DNA of 64,000 nt, taken from Scytonema hofmannii PCC 7110 (lineage in GTDB: Bacteria > Cyanobacteriota > Cyanobacteriia > Cyanobacteriales > Nostocaceae). Positions 8,706 to 16,822 of this stretch are shown here, one piece after another (the stretch's first letter is position 1; every line of letters starts with the position of its first letter). Where the stretch lies: assembly GCF_000346485.2 (NCBI RefSeq), contig NZ_KQ976354.1, positions 1,891,221 through 1,955,220 on the forward strand, read 5' to 3'. The position numbers were made by a program, and so were the translations under genes. The notes under the pieces are model-generated. The model worked only from the letters and a program-made list of their open reading frames with translations, did no database searches and was not told the DNA's origin.

Positions 8706-8954
8706 TCAACCAAGTTCTAACTCCCGTTTCAGATCGTCGAAATCTACAACAAAGACATCGACTTTTTCACGGGCTAGTGCCTCCATAAATTCCTTACGGT
8801 TTAATCCGGCAATTTGGGCAGATCTTTCTTGGGAAATTTCTGTACGTTGATACCAGTAAATAGCAGCTGCTTTTCGGAGAGCGGAAGCAAATTCTTCTGG
8901 TGAGGAATAACAAGTCTTAAAGGCATCTTTAGGTATGTCTAAAGAAATTTTCAT
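8706..8954 (-). CDS. UPF0175 family antitoxin
   Basis: An 82-residue protein with the UPF0175 layout: MKISLDIP start, a helical RKAAAIYWYQRTEISQERSA segment, the GLNRKEFMEALARE turn-helix, and a DLKRELE tail. The family acts as the DNA-binding antitoxin of UPF0175/PIN (DUF3368-like) modules. Its expected PIN partner directly downstream is degenerate, so this copy is probably an orphan. Confidence 0.8.
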   Translation of the reverse strand: MKISLDIPKDAFKTCYSSPEEFASALRKAAAIYWYQRTEISQERSAQIAGLNRKEFMEALAREKVDVFVVDFDDLKRELELG

Positions 8955-9112
8955 CTAGTACACTGCGGCGTAAGTTTGGATAGGGTTATACAGCCAACCC
9001 ACTCAATATTGACAAATAATGTATTTTATGGTGTGTGTTCGCTCCTGCATTGTTGGGCGAGATGAATTAATGCCTCATTCTCCAAGAACCTGATTCTGGA
9101 TCTGATTGTACT

Positions 9113-9139
9113 AATGCCATGTAATACATGGAAAAAGCT
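9113..9139. repeat. 15-bp perfect palindrome with GTAATAC core
   Basis: CCATGTAATACATGG (about 9118-9132) is followed by AAAAAG. Read on the minus strand it gives TTTTCCATGTATTACATGG, the same motif as the three direct copies at 9958-10045 but in the opposite orientation. Confidence 0.6.
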
Positions 9140-9370
9140 AAAGCAGGTTAACAGTGTATTAACGTGAGTTCGACGGCTCTAAAAACGTAGAAAGCTTGCT
9201 GTATAAAGTATTGAGCGTATGTACTGTATGTTTACTTAGCTATTGAAGGGTAAGCGTTTAGGGGGTAGAAGGGAGATCGCCAAATAGGGAAGTATTGGGA
9301 GCACGTGGGCAGAGGGATGAGGTAAACAATTAACGCTCGTAAGAAGGAAGAGGGAAGACCGAAGTTGTAT

Positions 9371-9443
9371 CCCCATCAATAAATTGAGGGGATTTGAAAT
9401 GGCAAGAACAAAATCTTACTTTTCCATCAATAAATTGAGGGGC
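9371..9443. repeat. pair of CRISPR-repeat-like units
   Basis: CCATCAATAAATTGAGGGG occurs at 9373 and 9424, 51 bases apart. The first copy is extended to an imperfect palindrome (CCCC...GGGG) followed by ATTTGAAAT, which resembles cyanobacterial CRISPR repeats. Only two units exist, flanks differ, the period is short, and no cas genes are nearby. At most it is an eroded array end. Confidence 0.3.
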
Positions 9444-9532
9444 TTCTACCTTAGGAAGGAGGAAGAGAGAAAGAGCAGACGGAAAATTCTTTCCAACTTC
9501 GGCCTTTCAACTTCGGTCCTTCCTTATTTTCG

Positions 9533-9728
9533 GTGAGTGGGAATGAACTAAGCGTAAGCGGTGCGATTGCCTCCGGCACGCTTCGCGAACGCCAACTAGA
9601 GCACGTGGGCAGAGGGATGAGGTAAACAAGTGAGTGGGAATGGACTAAGCGTAAGCGGTGCGATTGCCTCCGGCACGCTTCGCGAACGCCAACTAGAGCA
9701 CGTGGGCAGAGACAGAGGTATGAGGGGA
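9533..9728. repeat. 97-bp tandem duplication
   Basis: The unit starting GTGAGTGGGAATG at 9533 repeats at 9630 with one or two changes. It contains GCGTAAGCGGTGCGATTGCC and the common cyanobacterial ACGCTTCGCGAACG block. A further partial copy (AGCACGTGGGCAGAGGGATG) lies at about 9300. The minus-strand frame through it is repeat-derived, not a gene. Confidence 0.85.
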
Positions 9729-9756
9729 TGTTGTGTGGCAATAAACCCTTACTCCA

Positions 9757-9938
9757 GACAATAAAGTTTTACACTGGAACGTACCTGAGTTTGGTACGTT
9801 TGCGACTGGATTTTGTATGCTGAGCCTTCAATTAAAGCATTTTCAAAAACTTGGTGTAAAACTTTATTGTCAATCCAGTTTTTTTGGCTAACGTAAGATT
9901 AAGGCTTGGAGGCTACGCCAGTGTAAGACTTTATTGTC
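9757..9938. repeat. three copies of an 18-bp motif, one inverted
   Basis: GACAATAAAGTTTTACAC at 9757-9774 is repeated inverted at 9854-9871 (exact) and at 9921-9938 (one change). Between the first two lies a hairpin, AACGTACC/GGTACGTT, at about 9778-9800. The layout resembles multiple transposase-binding sites at a transposon end; this is only a structural analogy. Confidence 0.7.
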
Positions 9939-9957
9939 TCAATACATCAGGATTTCC

Positions 9958-10045
9958 TTTTCCATATAATACACGGACTGATTCGGTTTCTTTTCCCATG
10001 TAATACACCGTTACTCCCCTCTACCTTTTCCCACGTATTACACGG
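9958..10045. repeat. three iteron-like direct repeats, 34-35 bp apart
   Basis: TTTTCC(C)AYRTAATACACSG occurs at 9958, 9991 and 10026, with core spacings of 34 and 35 bases (about three helical turns). An inverted relative lies at 9113-9139. Possible roles are recombinase, replication or repressor binding sites; the sequence does not decide between them. Confidence 0.7.
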
Positions 10046-10118
10046 TAGCAGCACAATCTCATCCTTTAGTCCGTATTTCCTTACCCTGTCAGGCATTAAT
10101 TCCTCTCACCCTTTAAAA

Positions 10119-10325
10119 ATGAGCGAACGTACAGTTAAGAATTGGAGAGTTGCACGTGGTCCAGAAAAGAAAGAACGAATTGCTCATGCTTTGGATAATT
10201 TTATTGAGGAGTTGCTTGCCACCATCGACTCACCAAATCCTAGTTCTAGTTTAGAAAATCCAAATATCGAACTAGAACCTGAGATAGAAAAGCAATCGCC
10301 CAAAAGCAAATCTAGACAAGCTTAA
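10119..10325 (+). CDS. small hypothetical protein, possible truncated DNA-binding protein
   Basis: A 68-residue frame. The start, MSERTVKNWRVARGPEKKER, looks like the recognition part of a helix-turn-helix, followed by an acidic, Ser/Pro-rich tail ending in KSKSRQA. No clear ribosome-binding site precedes the ATG. It lies 74 bases after the iteron-like repeats, so it could bind them, but it could also be the 5' or 3' scrap of a larger gene. No family is recognised. Confidence 0.4.
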   Translation: MSERTVKNWRVARGPEKKERIAHALDNFIEELLATIDSPNPSSSLENPNIELEPEIEKQSPKSKSRQA

Positions 10326-10349
10326 TCTGAGTAAAATCTTATTAACCGT

Positions 10350-10373
10350 AAAAAAAGGTGGGTATTCCCCACC
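10350..10373 (-). terminator. rho-independent terminator of the toxin-immunity operon
   Basis: On the minus strand, a GGTGGG/CCCACC stem is followed by seven T (the A-run at 10350-10356). It lies 76 bases past the stop of the 227-residue gene. Confidence 0.7.
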
Positions 10374-10448
10374 AGAAAAATTAGCTTTGTATTCGCGTAT
10401 TATTGCTGATTCTTTTATTTGGTATAAGCTCCCTTTTGATGCTCACAC

Positions 10449-11132
10449 TCAAATCTCTGAAACTTGGTTTGAACTCTTGTTGCGATTTAAGTATTCCTCG
10501 AACAGTTCAAAAAATCTTTCTAGAGCTTCACGCTCATCCATAGAATTAAAGAGAATTATTTTAGCCCATGATTGGTTTGATTTAATTCCATATCGTTGTT
10601 GTAACCAAGGTTGAAAACCTTCAAATTCTCTTTCCTGTTCGGTGGGGGCTAAACCAACTTCTCTTCGAGCCAGAGTGTATCCTCTTAAAATCATCTCAAG
10701 CCTAGTAATTGAGCTAGTACCTAAGTACATACCTGGTCTCTTTTTAATCCATCCAAGAAGTTCGTAAATATCATAGTTTCTTCGTGGTTTAATATTATCC
10801 ACGTTTGATTCAAAATTTCTTTCACTTTCTAATCTTCCTTTCTGGCTCGCAAATTTTTCAAAGTCCTTAAAAAAACTATCGAAAGCAAGTCTCTCACTTC
10901 CACAAGTAAAGAGAAGAATCCCTGCCCATGACTGAGTTACTGTAGTATTTGCTCTTTCTTGTACCCACTCTTGAAATCCATTCATTGCGAAGCCTTCTTG
11001 AATAAACCCCAAATCACTTAGAGTACTTAAATAACCAACTAAGAATGAATGAAGACAAGTAATTGATGGTTGGTCTAAGTATCTAACTGGGTTATCTTTA
11101 ATGTCTTGAAGAAGTTCTGAAAAATTCCTCAT
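10449..11132 (-). CDS. probable immunity protein with two tandem copies of one domain
   Basis: A 227-residue soluble protein. Two halves, about residues 5-95 and 118-215, share one pattern: LL..I...P..YL..SIT.L...L.GY, then F.GFQ.W.Q.R, then QSWA.ILLF...(D/S)ER.A...FF..FE. This is a clear internal duplication. It starts 20 bases after the stop of the papain-fold toxin gene on the same strand and ends before a terminator, the place where immunity genes sit in polymorphic toxin loci. I do not know a named family for the domain. Immunity is inferred from position. Confidence 0.7.
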   Translation of the reverse strand: MRNFSELLQDIKDNPVRYLDQPSITCLHSFLVGYLSTLSDLGFIQEGFAMNGFQEWVQERANTTVTQSWAGILLFTCGSERLAFDSFFKDFEKFASQKGRLESERNFESNVDNIKPRRNYDIYELLGWIKKRPGMYLGTSSITRLEMILRGYTLARREVGLAPTEQEREFEGFQPWLQQRYGIKSNQSWAKIILFNSMDEREALERFFELFEEYLNRNKSSNQVSEI

Positions 11133-11152
11133 ATTGAGTCCTCTACTAAAAT

Positions 11153-12625
11153 TTAAAATCTGTATCTTTCTTCAATAAAAATAGCTCCCAAACGTATCTT
11201 ACTATCGAATACTAAATTATTCTTCCACTGTTCTGTTGGAACTCCATCAGGATGATGATTGTCAAAAACCTTTCTTTCTCCATTTACTGTAATCTCAATT
11301 CCCCGATGATGACCATTCTCTGAAATAGCATCAGATCCTTGAGGGAGACTATCATCATAAATGTTATCATCATATGGTGTTAGTCTTGGTGTATTAAGTT
11401 CGACTCGTTCTCCACGAATGTTTTTCTCTTTTAAGTAATCCTCGATTTTTTGAGCACATTCAACACATTTCAAATTATTATTTGGTTTGAAACTATTTAC
11501 AATATCACTAATGTCTTGAAGGACTTGAGGAGTAACTGCTTCTCCCGGAGCTTGTGGATCTCCAAAATCCCCAGGATCTCCAGAACCTCCTGAATCCCCA
11601 GAGCCAGAACCACCACTTGCAGATGTTGGTGGTGATGGAACATTAGAATTGTGTGGATCTAAATCACTAGCATCAGGTACTCCGTCATTGTCATCATCTG
11701 GGTCAGTTGTGTCTGGGATGCTATCTCTATCAAAATCAGGATTCCCAGGCATAGTATAAATTCCTGGCACTATCCTTAAAGGTCGATCATCTTCTGGAGT
11801 ATTGGGGTCGTCTGTCTCTTGTCCCGGAATTACAATTTTGTTCGCATCAAGCGTATCTCCAGGATCTAATAAACCCCCTTGTGGCATTGAACTAACAAGA
11901 TTTTGCCAGTCAGAAGGTTCGAGTAATCTAACTGCTTCATCACGTAAATTCTGGCTCCAATTCTTCCATAATGTTGGATCGCCTTCAAAAGCAATTTGAC
12001 CAATACATCCTGAAACGGGAGCAAAGTTAACATCTAAAATATAAGGGTCAAAAAAGTATCCTAATTCAGAGCTATAGTAGGGTGAAGGAGTACACTCAGG
12101 AGTTATCCACTTACCGTAAAGATAATAGCTACCATCAGATCCTTGAGTAACAGTTATTGTACCTGGAAACCAGGCAGTAGAGGTAGGACGACCTTTTCCA
12201 CCACAAGCAACAATATCAGGGTGTAACTGACAATACTTGAATCTAGCTAGATTCTGAGCCTGCTCATTATTAGTTTGACTCCAATAATGCCAAATTGCAT
12301 ATCCACCACCAACTGCACCCACAACAACACCAACTCTACCAACAGCTGTGACAACAGCATTAGCAGTGCCAGTAGACCCAGAAGTAGCAGCAATTGTAGC
12401 TTGACCAAGACCTGCACTCGTAGGAGCAGCAACATTTGCACCTATTTCTAAACCTACAGCTTCGGCGCATACAGGGTCAACGGCGCACTTATTGAGTGTA
12501 GTCACCGCATAAGCAGTATTAGGAAATGCTTTAAGCAAGAAAATCCAAACAAAAAGCCAAATTTTGAAAAATTCAGCTAAACTTTTTCTGATTTTGGGAC
12601 GCACTAATTTGACTCCTGACAACAC
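11153..12625 (-). CDS. secreted polymorphic toxin with C-terminal papain-fold domain
   Basis: A 490-residue protein. An N-terminal hydrophobic segment (about residues 21-40, ending NTAYA) suggests export. A Gly/Ala-rich hydrophobic stretch near 95-112 could insert in a membrane. Residues 296-328 are a calcium-binding thrombospondin type-3-like repeat (DFDRDSIPDTTDPDDDNDG), then a Gly-Ser-Pro linker. The last 110 residues match papain fold toxin (Tox-PL-2 type): KCVECA with C390 the likely nucleophile, NGHHRGI (H439/H440), and VFDNHHPDG (D455/N456). Known relatives are deamidase or peptidase toxins. The next gene is the likely immunity partner. The 314 bases upstream carry no gene. Confidence 0.8.
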   Translation of the reverse strand: MLSGVKLVRPKIRKSLAEFFKIWLFVWIFLLKAFPNTAYAVTTLNKCAVDPVCAEAVGLEIGANVAAPTSAGLGQATIAATSGSTGTANAVVTAVGRVGVVVGAVGGGYAIWHYWSQTNNEQAQNLARFKYCQLHPDIVACGGKGRPTSTAWFPGTITVTQGSDGSYYLYGKWITPECTPSPYYSSELGYFFDPYILDVNFAPVSGCIGQIAFEGDPTLWKNWSQNLRDEAVRLLEPSDWQNLVSSMPQGGLLDPGDTLDANKIVIPGQETDDPNTPEDDRPLRIVPGIYTMPGNPDFDRDSIPDTTDPDDDNDGVPDASDLDPHNSNVPSPPTSASGGSGSGDSGGSGDPGDFGDPQAPGEAVTPQVLQDISDIVNSFKPNNNLKCVECAQKIEDYLKEKNIRGERVELNTPRLTPYDDNIYDDSLPQGSDAISENGHHRGIEITVNGERKVFDNHHPDGVPTEQWKNNLVFDSKIRLGAIFIEERYRF

Positions 12626-12940
12626 GGTTGTTAAAACGATTCCTTTTTTAATTGTCAGAAGAATCCAAAAAAAGAAAATTCGTGGGGGTACTTAACTTTT
12701 TTTAAAGATATAAACAATTATTTAGAATTAAGTTAAACTAACCGTAAATTCATATCAAACTACTTCTCAAGTTTAGAAAAATTTATCGCTCCTTTATAAA
12801 GTCAGTTTAAAGAAACTGATAAAAATGTGAAGTTTTTAAGATGACATAAAGGTGGAAATAGTCTGGTTCCGTGTTTTTTATACGTATACGTTAAATTTAG
12901 CTGCTCGATTTGGTTCCCAATCCACGCAATTAAGCTTTAA
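12626..12940. other. intergenic, toxin promoter side
   Basis: AT-rich sequence between the toxin start and the left end of the IS element. No open frame or strong hairpin is seen. It should hold the promoter of the toxin-immunity operon on the minus strand. Confidence 0.4.
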
Positions 12941-15028
12941 CCCACATTCCGCACTTCAAAATGTAGTACAGAGAGTCACATAATTCTTCTCAGATGCAGG
13001 TAAATAAAAATACACGAATTTTTTCAGTAGTTCGGCATTGAGTTGGCATGAAGAAATAAAGCAAAAGCAAAGTAGAAAATTGATTTCCAGCTTTTGATAA
13101 AACTAAATATACATTGATTAATTTCAAATGGGACAATCAGAAAAACTCAAAAATCTTTGATAGGTAAAAAATGTTCCCAATCTCAGATGCGAAAATTAAG
13201 AATATCGACCACTTAGGAATAGTAGCTGGGCTGATTGACGAAATAGGAATAGTTGAAATAATAAATTCTAAATTAGGAATAGACACCCGAGAGAAGATTT
13301 CAGCGGGAATATTGGTGAAAGCAATTTTAATCAATGGATTAGGATTTGTATCAAGACCTTTATATTTATTTAGCCAGTTTTTTGAAGATAAAGGAATCGA
13401 AATATTATTGGGTTCAGAGGTAAAAAAAGATTATATGAATGACGATAAACTGGGAAGAGTCATGGATAAATTATATAAATATGGATTGAATAATCTGTTT
13501 ATAGAAATTGGATTATCAGTGATTAAAAAATTTCAGATAAATACAAAATATTCACATCTGGATGCGACATCATTTCATCTACATGGAGAATATAAAAGTG
13601 GAGAAAATCAGGAAAAAGAAGAAGTAAGCAGAGAAAGACCAATAATTGTAACCAAAGGATATTCTCGTGACCATAGACCAGATTTGAAACAATGTATTTT
13701 AGATTTAATTACGAGTAGTGATGGAGATATACCATTATTAATGAGAGCGGGAGATGGTAATGAAGCGGATAAAGCCGTATTTGGAAAAATTTTAGTAGAG
13801 TTTAAAAAGCAAATAGATTTTGAAAGTATTATGGTCTGCGATAGCGCATTATATAGTCAAGAAAATCTCCAATTAATTGAACATCTAAAATGGATAAGTA
13901 GAGTACCGATGACAATTAAAAAAGCACAGGGATTAGTGAAGTTTGTAGAAATAGAAGAGATAAGTCCAGAAGAAAGAGATAAAAGAGCAGCCCTAAACTT
14001 AGAAGGATATAAATGGAAAGAAGAAATAGTAAATTATGGTGGAATTAAACAAATATGGCTAATAGTAGAAAGTCAAAACAGAAAAATTAGTGATTTAGAA
14101 AAGCTAGAGAAAAAGCTAAAAAAAGAAAAAGAAAAAGTTGAAAAGCAGTTGAAAGCATTCAAAAAAGAAGATTTTGAAACACCGGAGCAAGCCAGATACA
14201 GACTAAAAGCCATTAATAAGAAATTGAAACTATTTGAAATTAAAGATGTTCAAATTTTTGAAAGTCAATCAAAAGAGAATCAGACTATTTATAAAATATC
14301 AGGAGTCATTCATGAAAAAATAGAAGAGATAGAAATCCAAAGAAAAGAAGCAGGAAGGTTTATTTTAGCAACTAATTTAGTAGACGAGAATAAGTTAGAG
14401 CCAGAAGAAATTCTGAGAAATTATAAAAATCAACAATCATGTGAACGAGGATTTAGATTTCTGAAAGACCCATTATTTTTTGTTGATAGTTTTTTTGTAG
14501 AAAATCCTGAAAGAATAGAGACGATGTTATTTTTAATGTCTCTGTGTTTATTAGTTTATAATCTCGGTCAAAGGCAACTAAGAAACAGCTTAAAAAGAGT
14601 CAAGATGGGAATCAAAAATCAATTAGGAAAATTAACTTTTAGTCCTACATTAAGGTGGGTATTTCAATGTTTTCAAGGAATTCATATTTTAATTTTAAAC
14701 GGTGTTAGTCAAATAGTTAATTTAACAGAAGAGCGTCATTTTATTTTGAATAATCTGCCATCATCTTGTCAAAAATATTATTTGCTTTCTTAATTTAAGC
14801 AGTATATGGAGAGTGAATAAAAATTTCTCAGTTTCCGAGGAAATCATAATTATTCCTCCAATTTTTAGTGCTTAAATAACCTGTTTTATCAGTTAAATAT
14901 TTGATAATTGATAATTTTTCTTTATGCCACGGATTGGTTCAATATTCTTTTCTTAATTATCCTAATTGTTTGACTTTTACGTTGATTGTAGTTTTTTTGT
15001 ACTTCAATTTGAAGTGCGGAATGTGGGC
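12941..15028 (+). mobile_element. IS1634-type insertion sequence, complete
   Basis: A 20-bp terminal inverted repeat, CCCACATTCCGCACTTCAAA, lies at 12941-12960 and inverted at 15008-15027. It encloses one intact transposase. TTAA borders both sides (12937-12940 and 15029-15032) and may be the target duplication, although the exact right border is uncertain by one base. The right flank is a dispersed repeat also found at 37928-37963. Confidence 0.88.
13171..14793 (+). CDS. IS1634 family transposase
   Basis: A 540-residue DDE transposase with an N-terminal DUF4277-like region (IKNIDHLGIVAGLIDEIG). Candidate catalytic residues are D in SHLDATSFHLHGEY, D in MVCDSALYS, and E in QQSCERGFRFLKDP. 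A Lys/Glu-rich coiled coil interrupts the fold at about residues 305-345, as in IS1634 members. The frame is intact and lies inside matching terminal repeats, so the element may be active. It is rich in A and T compared with nearby housekeeping genes. Confidence 0.93.
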   Translation: MFPISDAKIKNIDHLGIVAGLIDEIGIVEIINSKLGIDTREKISAGILVKAILINGLGFVSRPLYLFSQFFEDKGIEILLGSEVKKDYMNDDKLGRVMDKLYKYGLNNLFIEIGLSVIKKFQINTKYSHLDATSFHLHGEYKSGENQEKEEVSRERPIIVTKGYSRDHRPDLKQCILDLITSSDGDIPLLMRAGDGNEADKAVFGKILVEFKKQIDFESIMVCDSALYSQENLQLIEHLKWISRVPMTIKKAQGLVKFVEIEEISPEERDKRAALNLEGYKWKEEIVNYGGIKQIWLIVESQNRKISDLEKLEKKLKKEKEKVEKQLKAFKKEDFETPEQARYRLKAINKKLKLFEIKDVQIFESQSKENQTIYKISGVIHEKIEEIEIQRKEAGRFILATNLVDENKLEPEEILRNYKNQQSCERGFRFLKDPLFFVDSFFVENPERIETMLFLMSLCLLVYNLGQRQLRNSLKRVKMGIKNQLGKLTFSPTLRWVFQCFQGIHILILNGVSQIVNLTEERHFILNNLPSSCQKYYLLS

Positions 15029-15064
15029 TTAAAGTTTTTCATAAATCATTTAGGATTCCTATAT
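15029..15064. repeat. 36-bp dispersed repeat, copy 1
   Basis: The sequence TTAAAGTTTTTCATAAATCA... is identical over 36 bases to 37928-37963. The IS1634 copy is inserted right at its edge. Confidence 0.85.
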
Positions 15065-15071
15065 TAGGGTT

Positions 15072-15162
15072 AGGACTTACGTATGCTCTACGAATTCTTG
15101 GCGCTCTTGGCGTCTTGGCGGTTCGATAAATCAAGGTTTCTAGCAATTTTTGCGTAAGTCCT
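15072..15162. repeat. MITE-like inverted repeat AGGACTTACG
   Basis: AGGACTTACG (15072) and its inverse CGTAAGTCCT (15153) bracket about 70 bases with GGCGCTCTTGGCGTCTTGGCGG. Similar AGGACTTACG...CGTAAGTCCT elements are frequent between genes of filamentous cyanobacteria. Confidence 0.65.
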
Positions 15163-15216
15163 GAGGTTAACAAGGTTTTTAAAATAAAACTTCAGGAGAT
15201 TTTTAATACATTGTAA

Positions 15217-15251
15217 AACTCCGTCTGAACTTTAGAGCTTCAGGCGGAGTT
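15217..15251 (-). terminator. hairpin terminator downstream of the RodZ-like gene
   Basis: Thirteen-base arms, AACTCCGTCTGAA and TTCAGGCGGAGTT (one G-U type pair), are followed on the minus strand by TTTTAC. Confidence 0.6.
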
Positions 15252-15260
15252 ATTGTGTGA

Positions 15261-15335
15261 ATGGTTAGTGGTTGATGGTTAGTGGTTAGTGGTTGGTAAT
15301 AATCCAAAATCCAAAATCCAAAATCCAAAATCTAC
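15261..15335. repeat. STRR heptamer arrays
   Basis: A degenerate GGTTAGT array is followed by four or more ATCCAAA units, which run into the 3' end of the minus-strand gene. Confidence 0.8.
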
Positions 15336-16420
15336 AGTGCTTCTGGTGGGGCAATATCAGCACCAACAGCGATCCCCGCTCTGCTAGATTGCAGTCCAGG
15401 TTTGGAAATTGGTTTTTCGTCTTTCAAGGACTGTGTGACGGAAGAGGATGGAGGCACTTCACCTGTTTCTATAGTTGCATCTGCATTGGCTTGCTGAGAC
15501 ATGATTGATAATCCTCCCAAGGAACCAGCAACAAGGGCTGCATAGCCTACATAAAGATGCACTGGTTTGATTCCAAATCCTAAGTTACTGGATTGGAGTT
15601 GAGATTGATAAGAAGTTGGTAACACCAATTTTGTCGGTTCTGGAATAGGCAAAGAAGCAGCCAAATTTGTGCCATCAAGCCCTAAGGCATTGCCCATAAC
15701 ACGGATAAAGCCACGAACATAGACATCCTCTGCCAATGCGTCCCAGTTACCTTCTTCAATTGCTGCCATCTGATAAACGGGTACGTGAGTGTAAACGTGA
15801 AGTTGGTTCAGAGAAAGACCTTGCGACTCTCGAACTTGCCGCAGTTTTTGACCAACTTGACGCAGGCTTTCTATACGTTGTTGAGCTTTTTGTTCCGCTA
15901 GTTCAGCTTTTGTGGGCTTTCTGTTCCCAAACCATCTGCTTTGTTTTTTCTTTGCAGGCTGGGTTTCTAAGGTTTGCACAACCTCTGGTTTTGATGGCAA
16001 ATCATCTTGAATAGTTGTTTCAACACTCTCTTTTTGGTGTGCTCTAACATCAGTTAAGCATGGTGTGAAATCAACAACCTCTGCTTCTTCGGAAAGAGTC
16101 GCTACGATTTCTATATGATTGTTGTCTGTTTGATGGTCGTTTTCTGGTTGGTTATTTTCGTTTTCTGCCTTTTGGGAGTGTTGCACAAATTGGCGAAAAG
16201 CTAAACCAATTGCTTCTCTACCTATAGATTGAAACAGTGCTTGGGCTTGTTCGGTTGATGAACCTAGCAACTGTTGCATCATAGCGAGAGCACGACGGTA
16301 AACTTTACTTTGATGTAATTCGGTTTCTATTTCATTTAAGAGCGATCGCAATTCATCCTGAGAAATTTCTGTAGCTGGATGACCGGGAGATTTTAACAAG
16401 TACAGGGATGTGGTAGCCAT
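15332..16420 (-). CDS. RodZ-like helix-turn-helix membrane protein
   Basis: Starting at ATG 16420 (MATTSLYLL, with AGAGG about 12 bases upstream) gives 362 residues; a TTG at 16450 would add ten. The N-terminal region (ELRSLLNEIETELHQSKVYRR) is conserved in cyanobacteria. After an acidic linker comes a Cro/RodZ-type HTH (LRQVGQKLRQVRESQGLSLNQL...VPVYQMAAIEEG...YVRGFIRVMGNALGLD). One membrane span (YVGYAALVAGSLGGLSIM) and a short Pro/Ser-rich tail follow. RodZ proteins tie the cytoskeleton to envelope growth; the exact role of this paralogue is not known. A second RodZ-like gene lies at 17905. Confidence 0.75.
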   Translation of the reverse strand: MATTSLYLLKSPGHPATEISQDELRSLLNEIETELHQSKVYRRALAMMQQLLGSSTEQAQALFQSIGREAIGLAFRQFVQHSQKAENENNQPENDHQTDNNHIEIVATLSEEAEVVDFTPCLTDVRAHQKESVETTIQDDLPSKPEVVQTLETQPAKKKQSRWFGNRKPTKAELAEQKAQQRIESLRQVGQKLRQVRESQGLSLNQLHVYTHVPVYQMAAIEEGNWDALAEDVYVRGFIRVMGNALGLDGTNLAASLPIPEPTKLVLPTSYQSQLQSSNLGFGIKPVHLYVGYAALVAGSLGGLSIMSQQANADATIETGEVPPSSSVTQSLKDEKPISKPGLQSSRAGIAVGADIAPPEAL

Positions 16421-16822
16421 TGTGGGAAGCCTCTTTCGGCAGTTGAGCAATGCGAAGTTTCACTTATGTAATTTCTTCTACGGTTTATTATCATCTCCGG
16501 ATGGATACGTATCATTTTTCTATGTCGAATGGGGGATGCAGTCAAAATTACATTTAATCAAGAAGAAACCGTTATTTAAACGTCTTGTTAGGTAAGAGAT
16601 AGTATTTTTTCTGCTTGGTAGAATTGAGTAACTCCTAATTGTAAAATTACGCAGGAAAGCGTTTTTCTTAATACATTTAAGAAAATTACTGAGTATAAAA
16701 ACAAAATAGGAAGGATAAACCGTAGCCCCTAGATTTATCCATGGCATATATGACTTATTAAATGAAGGACAAAGTCAAATTTTTGAGACTTTATCCTTTA
16801 GCCTTCATCCTTGATGACAACC
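16421..16822. other. intergenic
   Basis: About 400 bases between two minus-strand genes. Short frames here do not look coding. No strong hairpin was noticed; promoter DNA for the RodZ-like gene is expected at the low-coordinate end. Confidence 0.35.

Noticed and set aside
9371-9443. CRISPR array
   Set aside because: Only two units, period of 51 bp, unequal flanks and no cas genes.
9451-9741. Minus-strand 96-codon frame
   Set aside because: It consists of the 97-bp tandem duplication read in one frame; the peptide repeats itself and lacks a ribosome-binding site.
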